A stretch of DNA of 47,687 bases from the NCBI GenBank assembly GCA_020832085.1, contig JAFIFJ010000135.1:1-47687 (forward strand), given 5' to 3'. Position numbers and translations under genes: made by a program. Source of the DNA: Gammaproteobacteria bacterium (GTDB lineage: Bacteria; Pseudomonadota; Gammaproteobacteria; Pseudomonadales; Azotimanducaceae). Positions 7,849-16,095 of the stretch are shown here, piece by piece. The notes under the pieces were generated by a model. The model ran no database searches. It worked only from the letters and a program-made list of their open reading frames with translations, and was not told where the DNA came from. Each line of letters opens with the position of its first letter. The stretch's first letter is position 1.

Positions 7849-8793
7849 ATGCCTTCAGCCAGCGCCGAACCCATCCTCGTTCTCGATGCCGATGCCGCGG
7901 ATATCGTAGCCGAACTGCAGACGCGGCGGCCGGGACAGTACCTGGCCGTGGCCCATCCGGATGAGCTTGTGGAGTGTGGCGCTGAGATCTGTCTCGGATC
8001 ACCGGGCCATGTGGTGACGGCAGCGGCGAAACTGAAGTCGCTGCGGTGGGTGCAGTCCACCTGGGCTGGCACGGCACCGCTGCTGCCGCTGCTCGGTGAA
8101 CGGCCGGAGCTGGTCGTGACCGGGGTGAAAGGCATCTTCGGGCCGCTGATGGCTGAGTACGTGTTCGGCTGGATCGCCGCCCTGGAGCGGCGCCTGTTCG
8201 CCTACCGGGAGCAGCAGGCCCGGCGCATTTGGCGTCAGCTGCCGGAGCGGCCGAGTGCAAACCGCCATATGGTGATCCTGGGTGTCGGCAGCATCGGGCG
8301 CCATCTGGCCGCCATGGCGGGCGCTTTCGGCCTCACCGTGACGGGCGTGAGCCGCAGCGGCGCAGCGGTGGCGGGTATCGAACGGGTGTTTGCGGTCACG
8401 GCCCTCGGCGAGGCGGTGGCGGGTGCCCACTATCTGGTGAGTGTGTTGCCCGATACGCCGGAGACCCGCGACCTGATCGACGCTGAGGTGCTTGCGGGGC
8501 TGGCGCCGGGAGCGGTGCTGATCAATGTCGGCCGCGGTACCGGGGTGGTGGATGCGGATGTCATCGCTGCCCTTCAGACCGGGGTGCTGTCAGCCGCGGT
8601 GCTGGACGTGTTCCGTGAGGAACCGCTGCCGCCGGAGCATCCGTTCTGGACCACGCCGAACCTCTATCTCACGCCCCACGTGGCGGCGGTGACGCCCGCT
8701 ACGGCGCTGGCGGAGCTGTTCCTGGACAACCTCGCTCGCTTCGAGGCGGGTCAGCCGCTGGCCCATCGGGTGGATGCCCAGCGGGGCTACTGA
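7849..8793 (+). CDS. D-2-hydroxyacid dehydrogenase (NAD(P)-dependent)
   Basis: A 314-residue cytoplasmic dehydrogenase reducing 2-ketoacids such as glyoxylate or hydroxypyruvate to D-hydroxyacids. The nucleotide-binding turn GVGSIGRHLAAM is at 145-156. The catalytic set is Arg229 in LINVGRGTGVVD, Glu258 in FREEPLP and His277 in LTPHVAAV. The diverged N-terminal substrate domain resembles the GhrA branch more than the phosphoglycerate dehydrogenases. I placed the start at the ATG preceding PSASAEPILVLD. It is divergent from the sulfur operon and alone on its strand. Confidence 0.88.
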   Translation: MPSASAEPILVLDADAADIVAELQTRRPGQYLAVAHPDELVECGAEICLGSPGHVVTAAAKLKSLRWVQSTWAGTAPLLPLLGERPELVVTGVKGIFGPLMAEYVFGWIAALERRLFAYREQQARRIWRQLPERPSANRHMVILGVGSIGRHLAAMAGAFGLTVTGVSRSGAAVAGIERVFAVTALGEAVAGAHYLVSVLPDTPETRDLIDAEVLAGLAPGAVLINVGRGTGVVDADVIAALQTGVLSAAVLDVFREEPLPPEHPFWTTPNLYLTPHVAAVTPATALAELFLDNLARFEAGQPLAHRVDAQRGY

Positions 8794-8828
8794 TCAGAAG
8801 CGCAGGATCAGCCGATTTGCGCGAGATT

Positions 8829-9140
8829 CAGCGAAGGCAGCGATATCGGTTGCGGCTGCGCGCTTGGAGATCGGCCCATCCGCCTGCGGCGGCTAGGGCA
8901 CTCCCACAAAGGGACACGCCCGAAGCAGGCGCTACGACTGTGGGAGAGCGCTATTTCGCGCAGCGAAATGCGCCGATCTGCAGGACGGCCAGCGAAGGCA
9001 GCGATATCGGTTGCGGCTGCGCGCTTGGAGATCGGCCCATCCGCCTGCGGCGGCTGGGGCACTCCCACAAAAGGGACACGCCCGAAGCAGGCGCTACGAC
9101 TGTGGGAGAGCGCTATTTCGCGCAGCGAAATGCGCCGATT
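8829..9140 (+). repeat. tandem pair of 161-bp REP-like units
   Basis: Two nearly identical direct copies begin at 8829 and 8990 with CAGCGAAGGCAGCGATATCG. They differ by one base in CGGCTRGGGCACTC and by one A in the CCCACAAA run. Each contains short inverted elements such as ATTTCGCGCAGCGAAAT and CCGCCTGCGGCGG. The array fills the gap between two convergent genes and stops six bases before the acyl-CoA dehydrogenase stop codon. A diverged inverted copy is at 136-260. This placement in convergent gaps is typical of REP/BIME elements. Confidence 0.9.
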
Positions 9141-9146
9141 CGGAGC

Positions 9147-10343
9147 TCAGTCCGGCAGATTGAGCACGCGCTTGGCGACGATGTTCAGCTGCACTTCCGA
9201 GGTGCCGCCTTCGATAGAGTTGGCCTTGGAGCGCAGCCACTGGCGGGTGATGTCGAGTTCCCGCTCTTCGAAGCCTTCGCCTTCCCAGCCGAGGGCCTGG
9301 GTGCCCATGATCTCCAGCATGACCTCGAATTTGCGCTTGTTCTGCTCGCTGCCGTAGTACTTGAACATGGCCGAGAGGTTGCCATCGGACTTGCCGGCCT
9401 TGGCCTCCTCGAAGGCCCGGGACATGGTCAGCCGGAAGGCATGATCGTTCATGCGGTGGCTGGCGACGCGATCCCGCAGCACCGGGTCGGCAATGCGGCC
9501 ATCGGCCTCACCGACGTAGCTCTTGGCCAGATTCTCCAGGGCCCGGGGTGAGGCACCGAGGGCGGAGTTGCCGCCGATACCGGAAATCATCTGCCGCTCG
9601 TGCTGCAGCAGGCGCTTGGCAATGGTCCAGCCCTTGCCACGCTCGCCGACCAGATTCTCCTTCGGTACTTTCACGTCGTCGAAGAAGGTCTGACAGAACG
9701 GCGAGGCCCCGCTGATCAGCCGGATCGGTGAGGTGGAGACGCCTTCGCTTGCCATGTCGAAGAGCAGGAAGCTGATGCCTTCGTGCTTGGGGGCGTCGGG
9801 CTCGGTGCGGACCAGACAGAAAATCCAGTCGGCATGATCGGCATAGCTGGTCCAGATCTTCGAGCCGTTCACCAGCCAGTGGTCACCCTTGTCCTCGGCC
9901 TTGGTCGCAAGGCCCGCGAGGTCCGAGCCGGCGCCGGGCTCCGAGTAGCCCTGGCACCAGCGGATCTCGCCGCGGACGATGGGCGGCAGGAACTGCTGCT
10001 TCTGCTGTTCGTTGGCGAATTCCAACAGGGCTGGCCCGAGCATCCACAGACCGAAGCTGTTCAGCGGCGGGCGCGCATTGATGCGGCCAAGTTCCTGCTG
10101 CAGCACCTTGCTTTCGTCGGCGCTCAGCCCACCACCGCCGTAGGCCGCAGGCCACGTGGGTGCGGTCCAGCCGCGTTCGGCCATGCGGTCGAGCCAGAGT
10201 TTGGAGTCCGGATTGACGAACTCGGCGTTGCGGCCGCCCCACACCACCTCTTCTTCGGGCATGGGCGTACGCATGGACGCGGGGCAGTTCGCTCCCAGCC
10301 AGTCGCGAACATCGCTGCGGAAGGCTTCCAGATCCTGGGCCAC
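9147..10343 (-). CDS. acyl-CoA dehydrogenase
   Basis: A 398-residue FAD-dependent acyl-CoA dehydrogenase, forming the 2,3-enoyl-CoA in beta-oxidation. The FAD/substrate motif YSEPGAGSDLAGL, the KIWTSYADHADW strand and the C-terminal signature SIEGGTSEVQLNIVAKRVL are present. The Glu in IEGGT aligns with the usual catalytic base. It starts with GTG at 10343. This long-loop type is often half of a heterotetramer in steroid or branched-acid degradation. The divergent gene at 10456 encodes another family member and could be a partner or an unrelated enzyme. Confidence 0.9.
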   Translation of the reverse strand: MAQDLEAFRSDVRDWLGANCPASMRTPMPEEEVVWGGRNAEFVNPDSKLWLDRMAERGWTAPTWPAAYGGGGLSADESKVLQQELGRINARPPLNSFGLWMLGPALLEFANEQQKQQFLPPIVRGEIRWCQGYSEPGAGSDLAGLATKAEDKGDHWLVNGSKIWTSYADHADWIFCLVRTEPDAPKHEGISFLLFDMASEGVSTSPIRLISGASPFCQTFFDDVKVPKENLVGERGKGWTIAKRLLQHERQMISGIGGNSALGASPRALENLAKSYVGEADGRIADPVLRDRVASHRMNDHAFRLTMSRAFEEAKAGKSDGNLSAMFKYYGSEQNKRKFEVMLEIMGTQALGWEGEGFEERELDITRQWLRSKANSIEGGTSEVQLNIVAKRVLNLPD

Positions 10344-10455
10344 GTTGACCTCCGTTGGGATTGGCTCGGCCAGGGATTGTACTGATCGACCGGGGGCAGT
10401 GGAAACGGAGCCGGGGCCGTATCATGGCAGCTGACGGGATCAGTCGGAGGGCAGC

Positions 10456-11610
10456 ATGCAGGACATCGGGCGGGTCGAGGCCGAGGTGCAGGCGCTGGCC
10501 CTGGGCTGGCGCAGTGAGGGTGTGGAACGCCGCAACCGTGAGGCACTGGACTCGAGGGATTTCGACGCCCTGGCCGAGACCGGATTCACGCTCACTGGGG
10601 TGCCGCAATCCGAGGGTGGTCTGTTCACGGACCTGGGCACCTGCATTCGGCCGTATGCGCGCATGCTTTCTGCCCTGGCCGGTGTCGACCCCTCCCTGGC
10701 GCTGGTGGCGAGTATGCACCCGGTGGTGCTTGGCTACTGGCTCGGTGCGGAGGCGAGCGCTGCGGGCGATGGCTGGTTGCAGCAACGGAGATGGATCTAC
10801 CAGAGCGCCCGAGCAGGAGCATTCTGGGGCACGGTCACCTCCGAGCCCGGTAGCGGTGGCGATATTCTCAACACGCGCAGTCAGGCCATGCCGGAAGGTG
10901 ACCGCTTCCTGCTGAGCGGCGACAAGCACTTCGCCAGCGGCAGTGGAATCTGCAGCTTCATGATCACGACGGCGCGGGACGGCGGCGAGGGCGAACCGCC
11001 GGTGTTCATCGTCGACGTCCGTCACCTGACCCGTGGTGAGCGCAGCCCAGCCATGGTGCTCACCCGTCCCTGGGACGGCCACGGCATGCGGGCCACCCAG
11101 AGTCATGCCTGGCGTTTCGAAGACTATCCTGCGGAGCGCCATGGGGATCCGCAGGCCTGTGCCGGGGCTCGACCCCTGGTGGCTCAACTTTCCGCCGTGC
11201 TGTTTTCCGCAGTGGTGCTTGCAGTGGTCGAGGCGGCCCTGGTGGAGGCACGCAGGGTTCTGGTGGCGCGGGCCGACAGCTTGCGGGCGGCGGAACAGAT
11301 GGGCTGGATGGAGGCTGAAAATCGGCTGTGGCTGGCGCAGCAGGCCTTCGAAGGCATGCTGGCGGCGGTGGAAGCCGGGGATGGGCTGCGCGCGACCGCC
11401 CGCGGCAAGCTGGTGCTGGCGGAACTGGCAGAGACGACGCTGCTCGAACTCGGGCGGGTCTTGGGTGGTGGCAGCTTCTCCCGCAGCCAGCCCTATGGCC
11501 AGTGGCTGCAGGATGCCCGTGCGCTGGGTTTCCTGCGGCCCCCCTGGTCCCTGGCCATGGATCAGCTGTTCGCGCTGGACCGCATGGCTGCGGAAGCGGT
11601 CACCCGCTAG
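10456..11610 (+). CDS. acyl-CoA dehydrogenase-fold protein, possible flavin monooxygenase
   Basis: A 384-residue protein with the acyl-CoA dehydrogenase fold: FAD-loop motif VTSEPGSGGDILN, mid-domain strand FLLSGDKHFASGSG and a helical C-terminal domain ending GGGSFSRSQPYGQWLQDARA. The usual C-terminal YEGT-type catalytic motif is absent. That pattern is seen in the group D flavin monooxygenases, which use reduced flavin from a separate reductase. A flavin reductase gene follows 121 bp downstream on the same strand, which supports that reading. A plain dehydrogenase with unusual substrate remains possible. The gene is divergent from the acyl-CoA dehydrogenase at 9147-10343. Confidence 0.8.
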   Translation: MQDIGRVEAEVQALALGWRSEGVERRNREALDSRDFDALAETGFTLTGVPQSEGGLFTDLGTCIRPYARMLSALAGVDPSLALVASMHPVVLGYWLGAEASAAGDGWLQQRRWIYQSARAGAFWGTVTSEPGSGGDILNTRSQAMPEGDRFLLSGDKHFASGSGICSFMITTARDGGEGEPPVFIVDVRHLTRGERSPAMVLTRPWDGHGMRATQSHAWRFEDYPAERHGDPQACAGARPLVAQLSAVLFSAVVLAVVEAALVEARRVLVARADSLRAAEQMGWMEAENRLWLAQQAFEGMLAAVEAGDGLRATARGKLVLAELAETTLLELGRVLGGGSFSRSQPYGQWLQDARALGFLRPPWSLAMDQLFALDRMAAEAVTR

Positions 11611-11612
11611 CA

Positions 11613-11640
11613 GGTTGCTGAAAGACGTTTTTCGGCAGCC
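11613..11640 (+). terminator. hairpin after the acyl-CoA dehydrogenase-like gene
   Basis: GGTTGCTGAAA and TTTCGGCAGCC pair over 11 positions (with G-U wobbles) around a six-base loop, two bases after the stop codon. The T run lies at the loop edge and not after the stem, so it may be a REP-type hairpin or mRNA 3'-end protector more than a strict rho-independent terminator. Confidence 0.45.
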
Positions 11641-11731
11641 GGGTAGGTGGGTTAGGGCCGGCCGGTCCGGGTCGCCGCTGCTGGAGACGGTTGATATAGT
11701 CCCGCGCCATAGTCATCGGGGGGAACCATCC

Positions 11732-12217
11732 ATGAGTGAGTTCGATGGGGCGACATTTCGCGCCACCATGAGTCAGTTCTGCACCGGCGTGGTGATTGCG
11801 ACCGGAGCGCAGGATGGTGTGCCGGCGGGCTTTGCCGCGCAGTCTTTCGTCTCCCTGTCCATGGACCCGCCGCTGGTGGCGCTCTGCCCCGGCAAGCAGT
11901 CGTCGAGCTGGCCGCGGATCCGCGACTCGGGAGCCTTCTGCATCAACATTCTCGGTGCCGATCAGCAGGAGGTCTGTGCCACCTTTGCCAAGAGCGGTGG
12001 TGACAAGTTCGCCGAACTCAAGTGGCGCGCTGGCGTCAGTGGCTCGCCCATTCTCGCGGGGGTCATTGCCTACGTGGACTGTGAGCTGGAAGCGGAGCAC
12101 GACGCGGGGGACCACACCATCGCCATCGGCCGGGTACGGGATCTGGCCATCGTCGATGACCAGCGGGGGCCGCTGCTGTTCTTCCGCGGCCGCTATGGAG
12201 ATTTCTCTGTGAGCTGA
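11732..12217 (+). CDS. flavin reductase family protein
   Basis: A 161-residue split-barrel flavin reductase (HpaC/DszD-like) that reduces FMN or FAD with NAD(P)H. Family sequence includes FCTGVVIATGAQDGVPAGF near residues 16-34, AQSFVSLSMDPPLVALCPG and the C-terminal GPLLFFRGRYGDF. A GGGGGGAA ribosome site precedes the ATG. Coming after a monooxygenase-like member of the acyl-CoA dehydrogenase fold, it probably supplies reduced flavin to a two-component monooxygenase. It is followed 11 bp later by a PNPOx-like gene, so these genes may be co-transcribed. Confidence 0.88.
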   Translation: MSEFDGATFRATMSQFCTGVVIATGAQDGVPAGFAAQSFVSLSMDPPLVALCPGKQSSSWPRIRDSGAFCINILGADQQEVCATFAKSGGDKFAELKWRAGVSGSPILAGVIAYVDCELEAEHDAGDHTIAIGRVRDLAIVDDQRGPLLFFRGRYGDFSVS

Positions 12218-12228
12218 GGGCAGGTCTC

Positions 12229-12726
12229 ATGAAAGAGGACTTCAACTACGACGACGTCAGCAGCTACACCCTCGATAATGCGGACGAGCAGGCGCTGATC
12301 GCTGCCCAGGACGAGTGCACTTTCATGTGGTCGACCCGGGAGGGCTGGCCCGTTGGCGTGATCATGTCCTACGTCTACGAGAGCGGCTGTTTCTGGCTCA
12401 GTGTGTCTTCCCTGCGGGTTCGGGTGCAGGCGGTGCAGCGGGACCCGCGGGTGGCGGTGTGCCTCACCAGCAAGGGCGCCGGCCTCAAGGCCGCGCTGAG
12501 TCTCACCTACAAGGGCACCTGTGAGGTGCTGTCCGATCGCGCCACCATCGACTGGTTCCTGCCGGCTTTGGCCCGGCGACTGCGGCCCGGCAACGAAGCG
12601 GCCCAGGCGGCCTTCGTGCGGCTGAATGATACGCCGGCCCGGCGGGTGCTCAAGGTGACCCCGACTCAGCGCATCGGCTTCGACGGCCGCAAGATGGCCG
12701 CGGCGACGCGGGCTGCGATGGAGTGA
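12229..12726 (+). CDS. pyridoxamine 5'-phosphate oxidase-fold protein
   Basis: A 165-residue split-barrel protein of the pyridoxamine-phosphate-oxidase-like superfamily. The core runs from CTFMWSTREGWPVGVIMSYV (about 30-49) through FWLSVSSLRVRVQAVQRDPRVAVCLT to a C-terminal VLKVTPTQRIGFDGRKM. Members bind FMN, F420 or haem; the cofactor cannot be told here. It follows the flavin reductase gene by 11 bp with an AGG ribosome site. A role in the same oxidative pathway is inferred only from position. Confidence 0.78.
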   Translation: MKEDFNYDDVSSYTLDNADEQALIAAQDECTFMWSTREGWPVGVIMSYVYESGCFWLSVSSLRVRVQAVQRDPRVAVCLTSKGAGLKAALSLTYKGTCEVLSDRATIDWFLPALARRLRPGNEAAQAAFVRLNDTPARRVLKVTPTQRIGFDGRKMAAATRAAME

Positions 12727-12833
12727 GGTTTTCGCCTGCTGCCGATCTGAACAAGTTTGGTTGAAGTCGGGCTCCGGTTTGCTTGAGGTCGAGATCGAGG
12801 CAAGGTGGCTGATTTGGTTTGAGGATTGGTTTC

Positions 12834-12929
12834 GATACCGATACCGATACCGATACCGATACCGATTTCGATCCTGATCCTGATCCTGATACCGATACCG
12901 ATACCGATACCGATACCGATACCGATTTC
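12834..12929. repeat. hexanucleotide array, GATACC type
   Basis: Sixteen contiguous hexamers: five GATACC, one GATTTC, three GATCCT, six GATACC and one GATTTC. The array ends 20 bp past the mtfA stop on the minus strand and starts about 105 bp after the PNPOx-like gene on the plus strand. In one plus-strand frame it would read Asp-Thr repeats, but stops close that frame within a few codons on the left. A related array is at 32482-32637. Confidence 0.95.
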
Positions 12930-12949
12930 GGTGGTGGCAACGGGCTGGG

Positions 12950-13720
12950 TTACGCCATGGTTTCGCTGCGTGGATCCTGGCGGTAGAAGGCGCGGAGCTG
13001 GGCGTAGACGTCCGGCCAAGTGGTGGCCAAGCGGTCGGGGGCTTCGAAGAAGCACTCGCTGGTGACGGCAAAGAATTCGCCACTGTCCGTGAGGGCGTAG
13101 GGGTCAAGGGGCAGGTCGTCGGTCTCTGTGGCGGCGCTGGCCTCGAGGGCATCCCAGGCCGCGCTGAAGCTTTGCTTCCAGGCGGCAGGGTCCATGTCAC
13201 GATGCAGCGGCGGGGCGCCGTTGGCGTCGCCGTCCAGCATGTCGAGCTTGTGGGCCATCTCGTGGATGACGACGTTGTAACCGTCCGCGCCGTTGGCTTC
13301 GAGGACGTCGTGCCAGGACAGGATCACCGGCCCCTGGGGCCAGGCTTCGCCGCTGAGGGCTTCGTCGCTCTGGTGAACGACACCGAATTCGTCCTCCCAC
13401 TCCTGGGCAGGCACGAAGGGGGTTTCGTAGAGAACCACCGAGGACCAGCCGCGATACCAGTCCAGCCCGAGTTCGAGGACGGGTACGGCGGCCATGGTGG
13501 CCACCAGCAGGCGCATGGGGGCGTCGAGTTCGAAGTCGGCGCCGGCCACGAACTGTTTGCGCAGCACGAAGCGCAGCGCTGTGTCCTTCAGACGACGACG
13601 GGCCTCACCTCGATAGCGCGCCGCCACCGGCCAGGGGGCCACGGCGGATTCCCATTGATCGGCCAGATCGAGGCGGGCGATCAGGCGGTCTTCCCGCCAG
13701 TGCCGCAGCCGCTTCAGCAT
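12950..13720 (-). CDS. mtfA: MtfA-type zinc peptidase
   Basis: A 256-residue cytoplasmic metalloprotein of the MtfA (Mlc-titration factor) family. The zinc motif is HEMAH at 153-157 (VVIHEMAHKLDMLDG), with a downstream glutamate-bearing EFFAVTSECFFEAP helix giving the third ligand. In E. coli MtfA sequesters the glucose repressor Mlc and has aminopeptidase activity; whether Mlc exists here is unknown. The start at 13720 lies four bases after the transporter stop, so the two are probably one transcription unit. A hexanucleotide array follows the stop by 20 bp. Confidence 0.92.
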   Translation of the reverse strand: MLKRLRHWREDRLIARLDLADQWESAVAPWPVAARYRGEARRRLKDTALRFVLRKQFVAGADFELDAPMRLLVATMAAVPVLELGLDWYRGWSSVVLYETPFVPAQEWEDEFGVVHQSDEALSGEAWPQGPVILSWHDVLEANGADGYNVVIHEMAHKLDMLDGDANGAPPLHRDMDPAAWKQSFSAAWDALEASAATETDDLPLDPYALTDSGEFFAVTSECFFEAPDRLATTWPDVYAQLRAFYRQDPRSETMA

Positions 13721-13724
13721 GGCA

Positions 13725-14831
13725 TCACCCCCATGCGCCGAGCAGGCCCATGCCCAGCAGCCAGCTGGCCAGCAGAGCCGGAATGGACCAGAAATGAAAA
13801 CGCAGCCAGAGTCCCGGTTCCTGCGCCAACCGCAGGGCAATGAGGTTGGCGAGGGAACCGATGGCCAGGCCGAAGCCGCCGACGTTGGCGCCCCAGGCCA
13901 GCAGGCGCCAGTCGCTGCTGAACTCGGCCAGGAAAATCGCTGCCGGCACATTGGAGATGACCTGGGACAGCAGGACGGCGGCACTGAACAATCCGCCCGG
14001 CAGCGCTTCCATGTGCGCGCTTTGGGCCGCGATGGTGGGCAGGCGGGCCAGCAGGCCCAAGTTGACGAACATGAGGATGAAGACCAGCAGCAGCCCCCAG
14101 TCGAGACCCCGCAGCAGCGCAGGGCGATAAAGCAGGAACATGCCGCCAATGAGGCCCGCCGCGGGCAGGGCCCAGCCCGCTTCCGCGGCGATCAGGAACA
14201 GCGGGTAGGCCGGGAGCGTCAGCCACAGCAATCCGCGCTCGAGGCGGACGGACTGCTTGAGATGGCTGGCTTCGATGGGGCGCGCCCGCAGCGCCAGGGG
14301 CACGATGGCCAGGACGATGGCCAGCAACCCGATGCCCAGTGGCAGCATGGCCAGGGTGAACTCGATGAAGCCGGCCTCCGAGGCCTGCCACAGGTAGAGA
14401 TTCTGAGGGTTGCCCACCGGGCTCAGGGCGGAGCCGGCATTGACCGCCAGGGCTTCGAGAATGATCAGCCTGCCGGTCGGCAAGTCCACCAGTCTGCGCA
14501 GGCCCAGGGTGAGGGGCACGACGATGAACAGCGCAACGTCGTTGGTCACCACCGCAGCGAGGGCCGCGGCGAACAGCACCAGCGCCGCGCCGAGCATGCG
14601 CTCGTGGCGGGCGCGGCGCAGCAGATGGGTCCCGGCCAGCATCAGGTAGCCACTGCTTTCGAGGGCCCGGCTCAGGGCCATCAGCCCGGCCAGGGTGGCC
14701 AGCGTCTGCCAATGCACGAGATCGGGGGTGGCCGATGGCGCCACCGGGCTCAGCCACAGCAGGGGCGGCAAGGTGAGCAGCAATATCCAAAGCAGTGGAT
14801 CCTCGCGCAGATGGGCGACCGGTCGGAACAT
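13725..14831 (-). CDS. SLC13/ArsB-NhaD-type ion transporter
   Basis: A 368-residue inner-membrane protein with roughly ten or eleven hydrophobic segments. The motif AAVVTNDVALFIVVPL (about 92-107) and its second-half counterpart VLLSQVISNVPAAIFLAEF mark the ion-transporter superfamily that includes ArsB, NhaD and SLC13 dicarboxylate carriers. NAGSALSPVGNPQNLYLW is the re-entrant loop motif of this group. The substrate (Na+/H+, arsenite or organic anion) cannot be decided. It is slightly shorter than typical members. It is upstream of mtfA. Confidence 0.8.
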   Translation of the reverse strand: MFRPVAHLREDPLLWILLLTLPPLLWLSPVAPSATPDLVHWQTLATLAGLMALSRALESSGYLMLAGTHLLRRARHERMLGAALVLFAAALAAVVTNDVALFIVVPLTLGLRRLVDLPTGRLIILEALAVNAGSALSPVGNPQNLYLWQASEAGFIEFTLAMLPLGIGLLAIVLAIVPLALRARPIEASHLKQSVRLERGLLWLTLPAYPLFLIAAEAGWALPAAGLIGGMFLLYRPALLRGLDWGLLLVFILMFVNLGLLARLPTIAAQSAHMEALPGGLFSAAVLLSQVISNVPAAIFLAEFSSDWRLLAWGANVGGFGLAIGSLANLIALRLAQEPGLWLRFHFWSIPALLASWLLGMGLLGAWG

Positions 14832-14913
14832 GGTGGGCAGTGGAATCCTGCTGCAACGAGTTCAGTGGAACGCCTGAGGGCGTTGGCGGTCTGATGCGGG
14901 AGGTCTTCCGAGT

Positions 14914-14997
14914 GCGGCCCTCCGTCAGCGGCCCTCCGTCAGCGGCCCTCCGCGACCGGCCGTCCGCGACCGGCCGTCCGCAACCGGCCCTCCGCGA
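14914..14997. repeat. 14-bp tandem array, six copies
   Basis: Six head-to-tail 14-mers: two of GCGGCCCTCCGTCA, one GCGGCCCTCCGCGA, then CCGGCCGTCCGCGA, CCGGCCGTCCGCAA and CCGGCCCTCCGCGA. The array sits in the divergent gap between the transporter (start 14831) and the L,D-transpeptidase gene, so copy changes would alter promoter spacing. Confidence 0.93.
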
Positions 14998-15099
14998 CGA
15001 AAGCTTCGGCATGGACTAGAGTACACGCAGTTGAAGCACTGCCGGATCGTCCCGATCAGGGCAGGTTACCAATCATCCACGAGCTGGAATATCACTGCC

Positions 15100-16041
15100 T
15101 TGAACGCCGCCAAATCGATTGCCCTGCTGCACGTCTCCTGCGCGCTGCTGCTTGTCCTGCTGTCATCGCCGGGACAGGCCATGCGGGAGTACCCCCTGCC
15201 GCCAGACGATACCGACCTGGTCGGTGAAGTGTTCTGGGTCACCACCCGACACGAGGACACCCTGGTGCAGCTGGCCCGCGAGCACGGGCTGGGAGCCCAC
15301 GAGCTGGCACGGGCCAACCCGGACGTGGACGTCTGGTTACCGGGGGAAGGGACGCGCATCCGCCTGCCCATCTCCTTCCTGCTGCCGCCCGGGCCCCGGG
15401 AAGGGATCGTGGTCAATCTGGCCGAGTATCGGCTCTACTACTTTCCCCCCGGCGAAGACCGCGTGCTGACGGCGCCGGTGGGGATCGGCCGCGATGCGTT
15501 TCGGACTCCGGTGCTGGAAACCCGGGTCACCGACCGCATCGAGCAGCCGAGCTGGACACCTCCCCGTTCCGTTCGGGAATCCTATGCGAGCCGAGGCGTC
15601 GAGCTGGCACGGGTGGTGCCGCCGGGCCCTGACAATCCTCTCGGTGAGTACGCCATCATGCTGGCAAAGCCGGGGTACCTCATTCATGGCACCAACCAGT
15701 CCTATGGCGTCGGGGCGCGGGTCAGCCATGGCTGCCTGCGGCTTTACCCGGAAGACATCGAGCGTCTGGTCTGGGAAGTACCGGTGGGTACGCCGGTGCG
15801 CATCATTCACGCGCCCTACAAGGTGGGCTGGCGGGGTGACGAACTGGTCCTGCAGGCCCATCGGCCGCTGGCGGAATTCGAAGAGGACGACCTGACGGAG
15901 ACGCTGCGGCAGCAGCTCAGTGCGCATCTGGAGCGGGGACGGGTCGATTGGGATCTGGCGAAAGAGACGGCGCGTGCGGCCAAGGGCCTGCCGGTGGTGA
16001 TTGGTCAGCGGGCCGAAACGGTTGCTGCCATAAACAAATAA
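15100..16041 (+). CDS. L,D-transpeptidase (YkuD/ErfK family)
   Basis: A periplasmic cysteine transpeptidase of about 313 residues. A signal peptide (NAAKSIALLHVSCALLLVLL) starts at the TTG at 15100; another in-frame TTG at 15031 would lengthen it and neither has a strong ribosome site. A LysM-like segment (DTLVQLAREHGLGAHELA) precedes the catalytic domain. The signature HGTNQSYGVGARVSHGCLRL carries the catalytic His and Cys. Such enzymes make 3-3 crosslinks or attach Braun-type lipoprotein to peptidoglycan. The convergent neighbour at 16096 is exactly such a lipoprotein ending in Lys. Confidence 0.9.
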   Translation: MNAAKSIALLHVSCALLLVLLSSPGQAMREYPLPPDDTDLVGEVFWVTTRHEDTLVQLAREHGLGAHELARANPDVDVWLPGEGTRIRLPISFLLPPGPREGIVVNLAEYRLYYFPPGEDRVLTAPVGIGRDAFRTPVLETRVTDRIEQPSWTPPRSVRESYASRGVELARVVPPGPDNPLGEYAIMLAKPGYLIHGTNQSYGVGARVSHGCLRLYPEDIERLVWEVPVGTPVRIIHAPYKVGWRGDELVLQAHRPLAEFEEDDLTETLRQQLSAHLERGRVDWDLAKETARAAKGLPVVIGQRAETVAAINK

Positions 16042-16042
16042 A

Positions 16043-16069
16043 CGTCAGCCGGGATGGTCCCGGCTGACG
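16043..16069 (-). terminator. rho-independent terminator of the lipoprotein gene
   Basis: A perfect 12-bp stem CGTCAGCCGGGA / TCCCGGCTGACG with a three-base loop lies between the convergent L,D-transpeptidase and lipoprotein stops. On the minus strand it is followed by TTTATTTGTTTA, giving a good terminator for the lipoprotein mRNA. On the plus strand no T run follows. Confidence 0.85.
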
Positions 16070-16095
16070 GCATACTGATCAAGCGAACTGCGGCC

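Noticed and set aside
12193..13200. 335-codon minus-strand frame spanning the GATACC array with Tyr-Arg repeats
   Set aside because: It reads through the hexanucleotide array and overlaps two clear genes in other frames. The repeat gives an artificial open frame.
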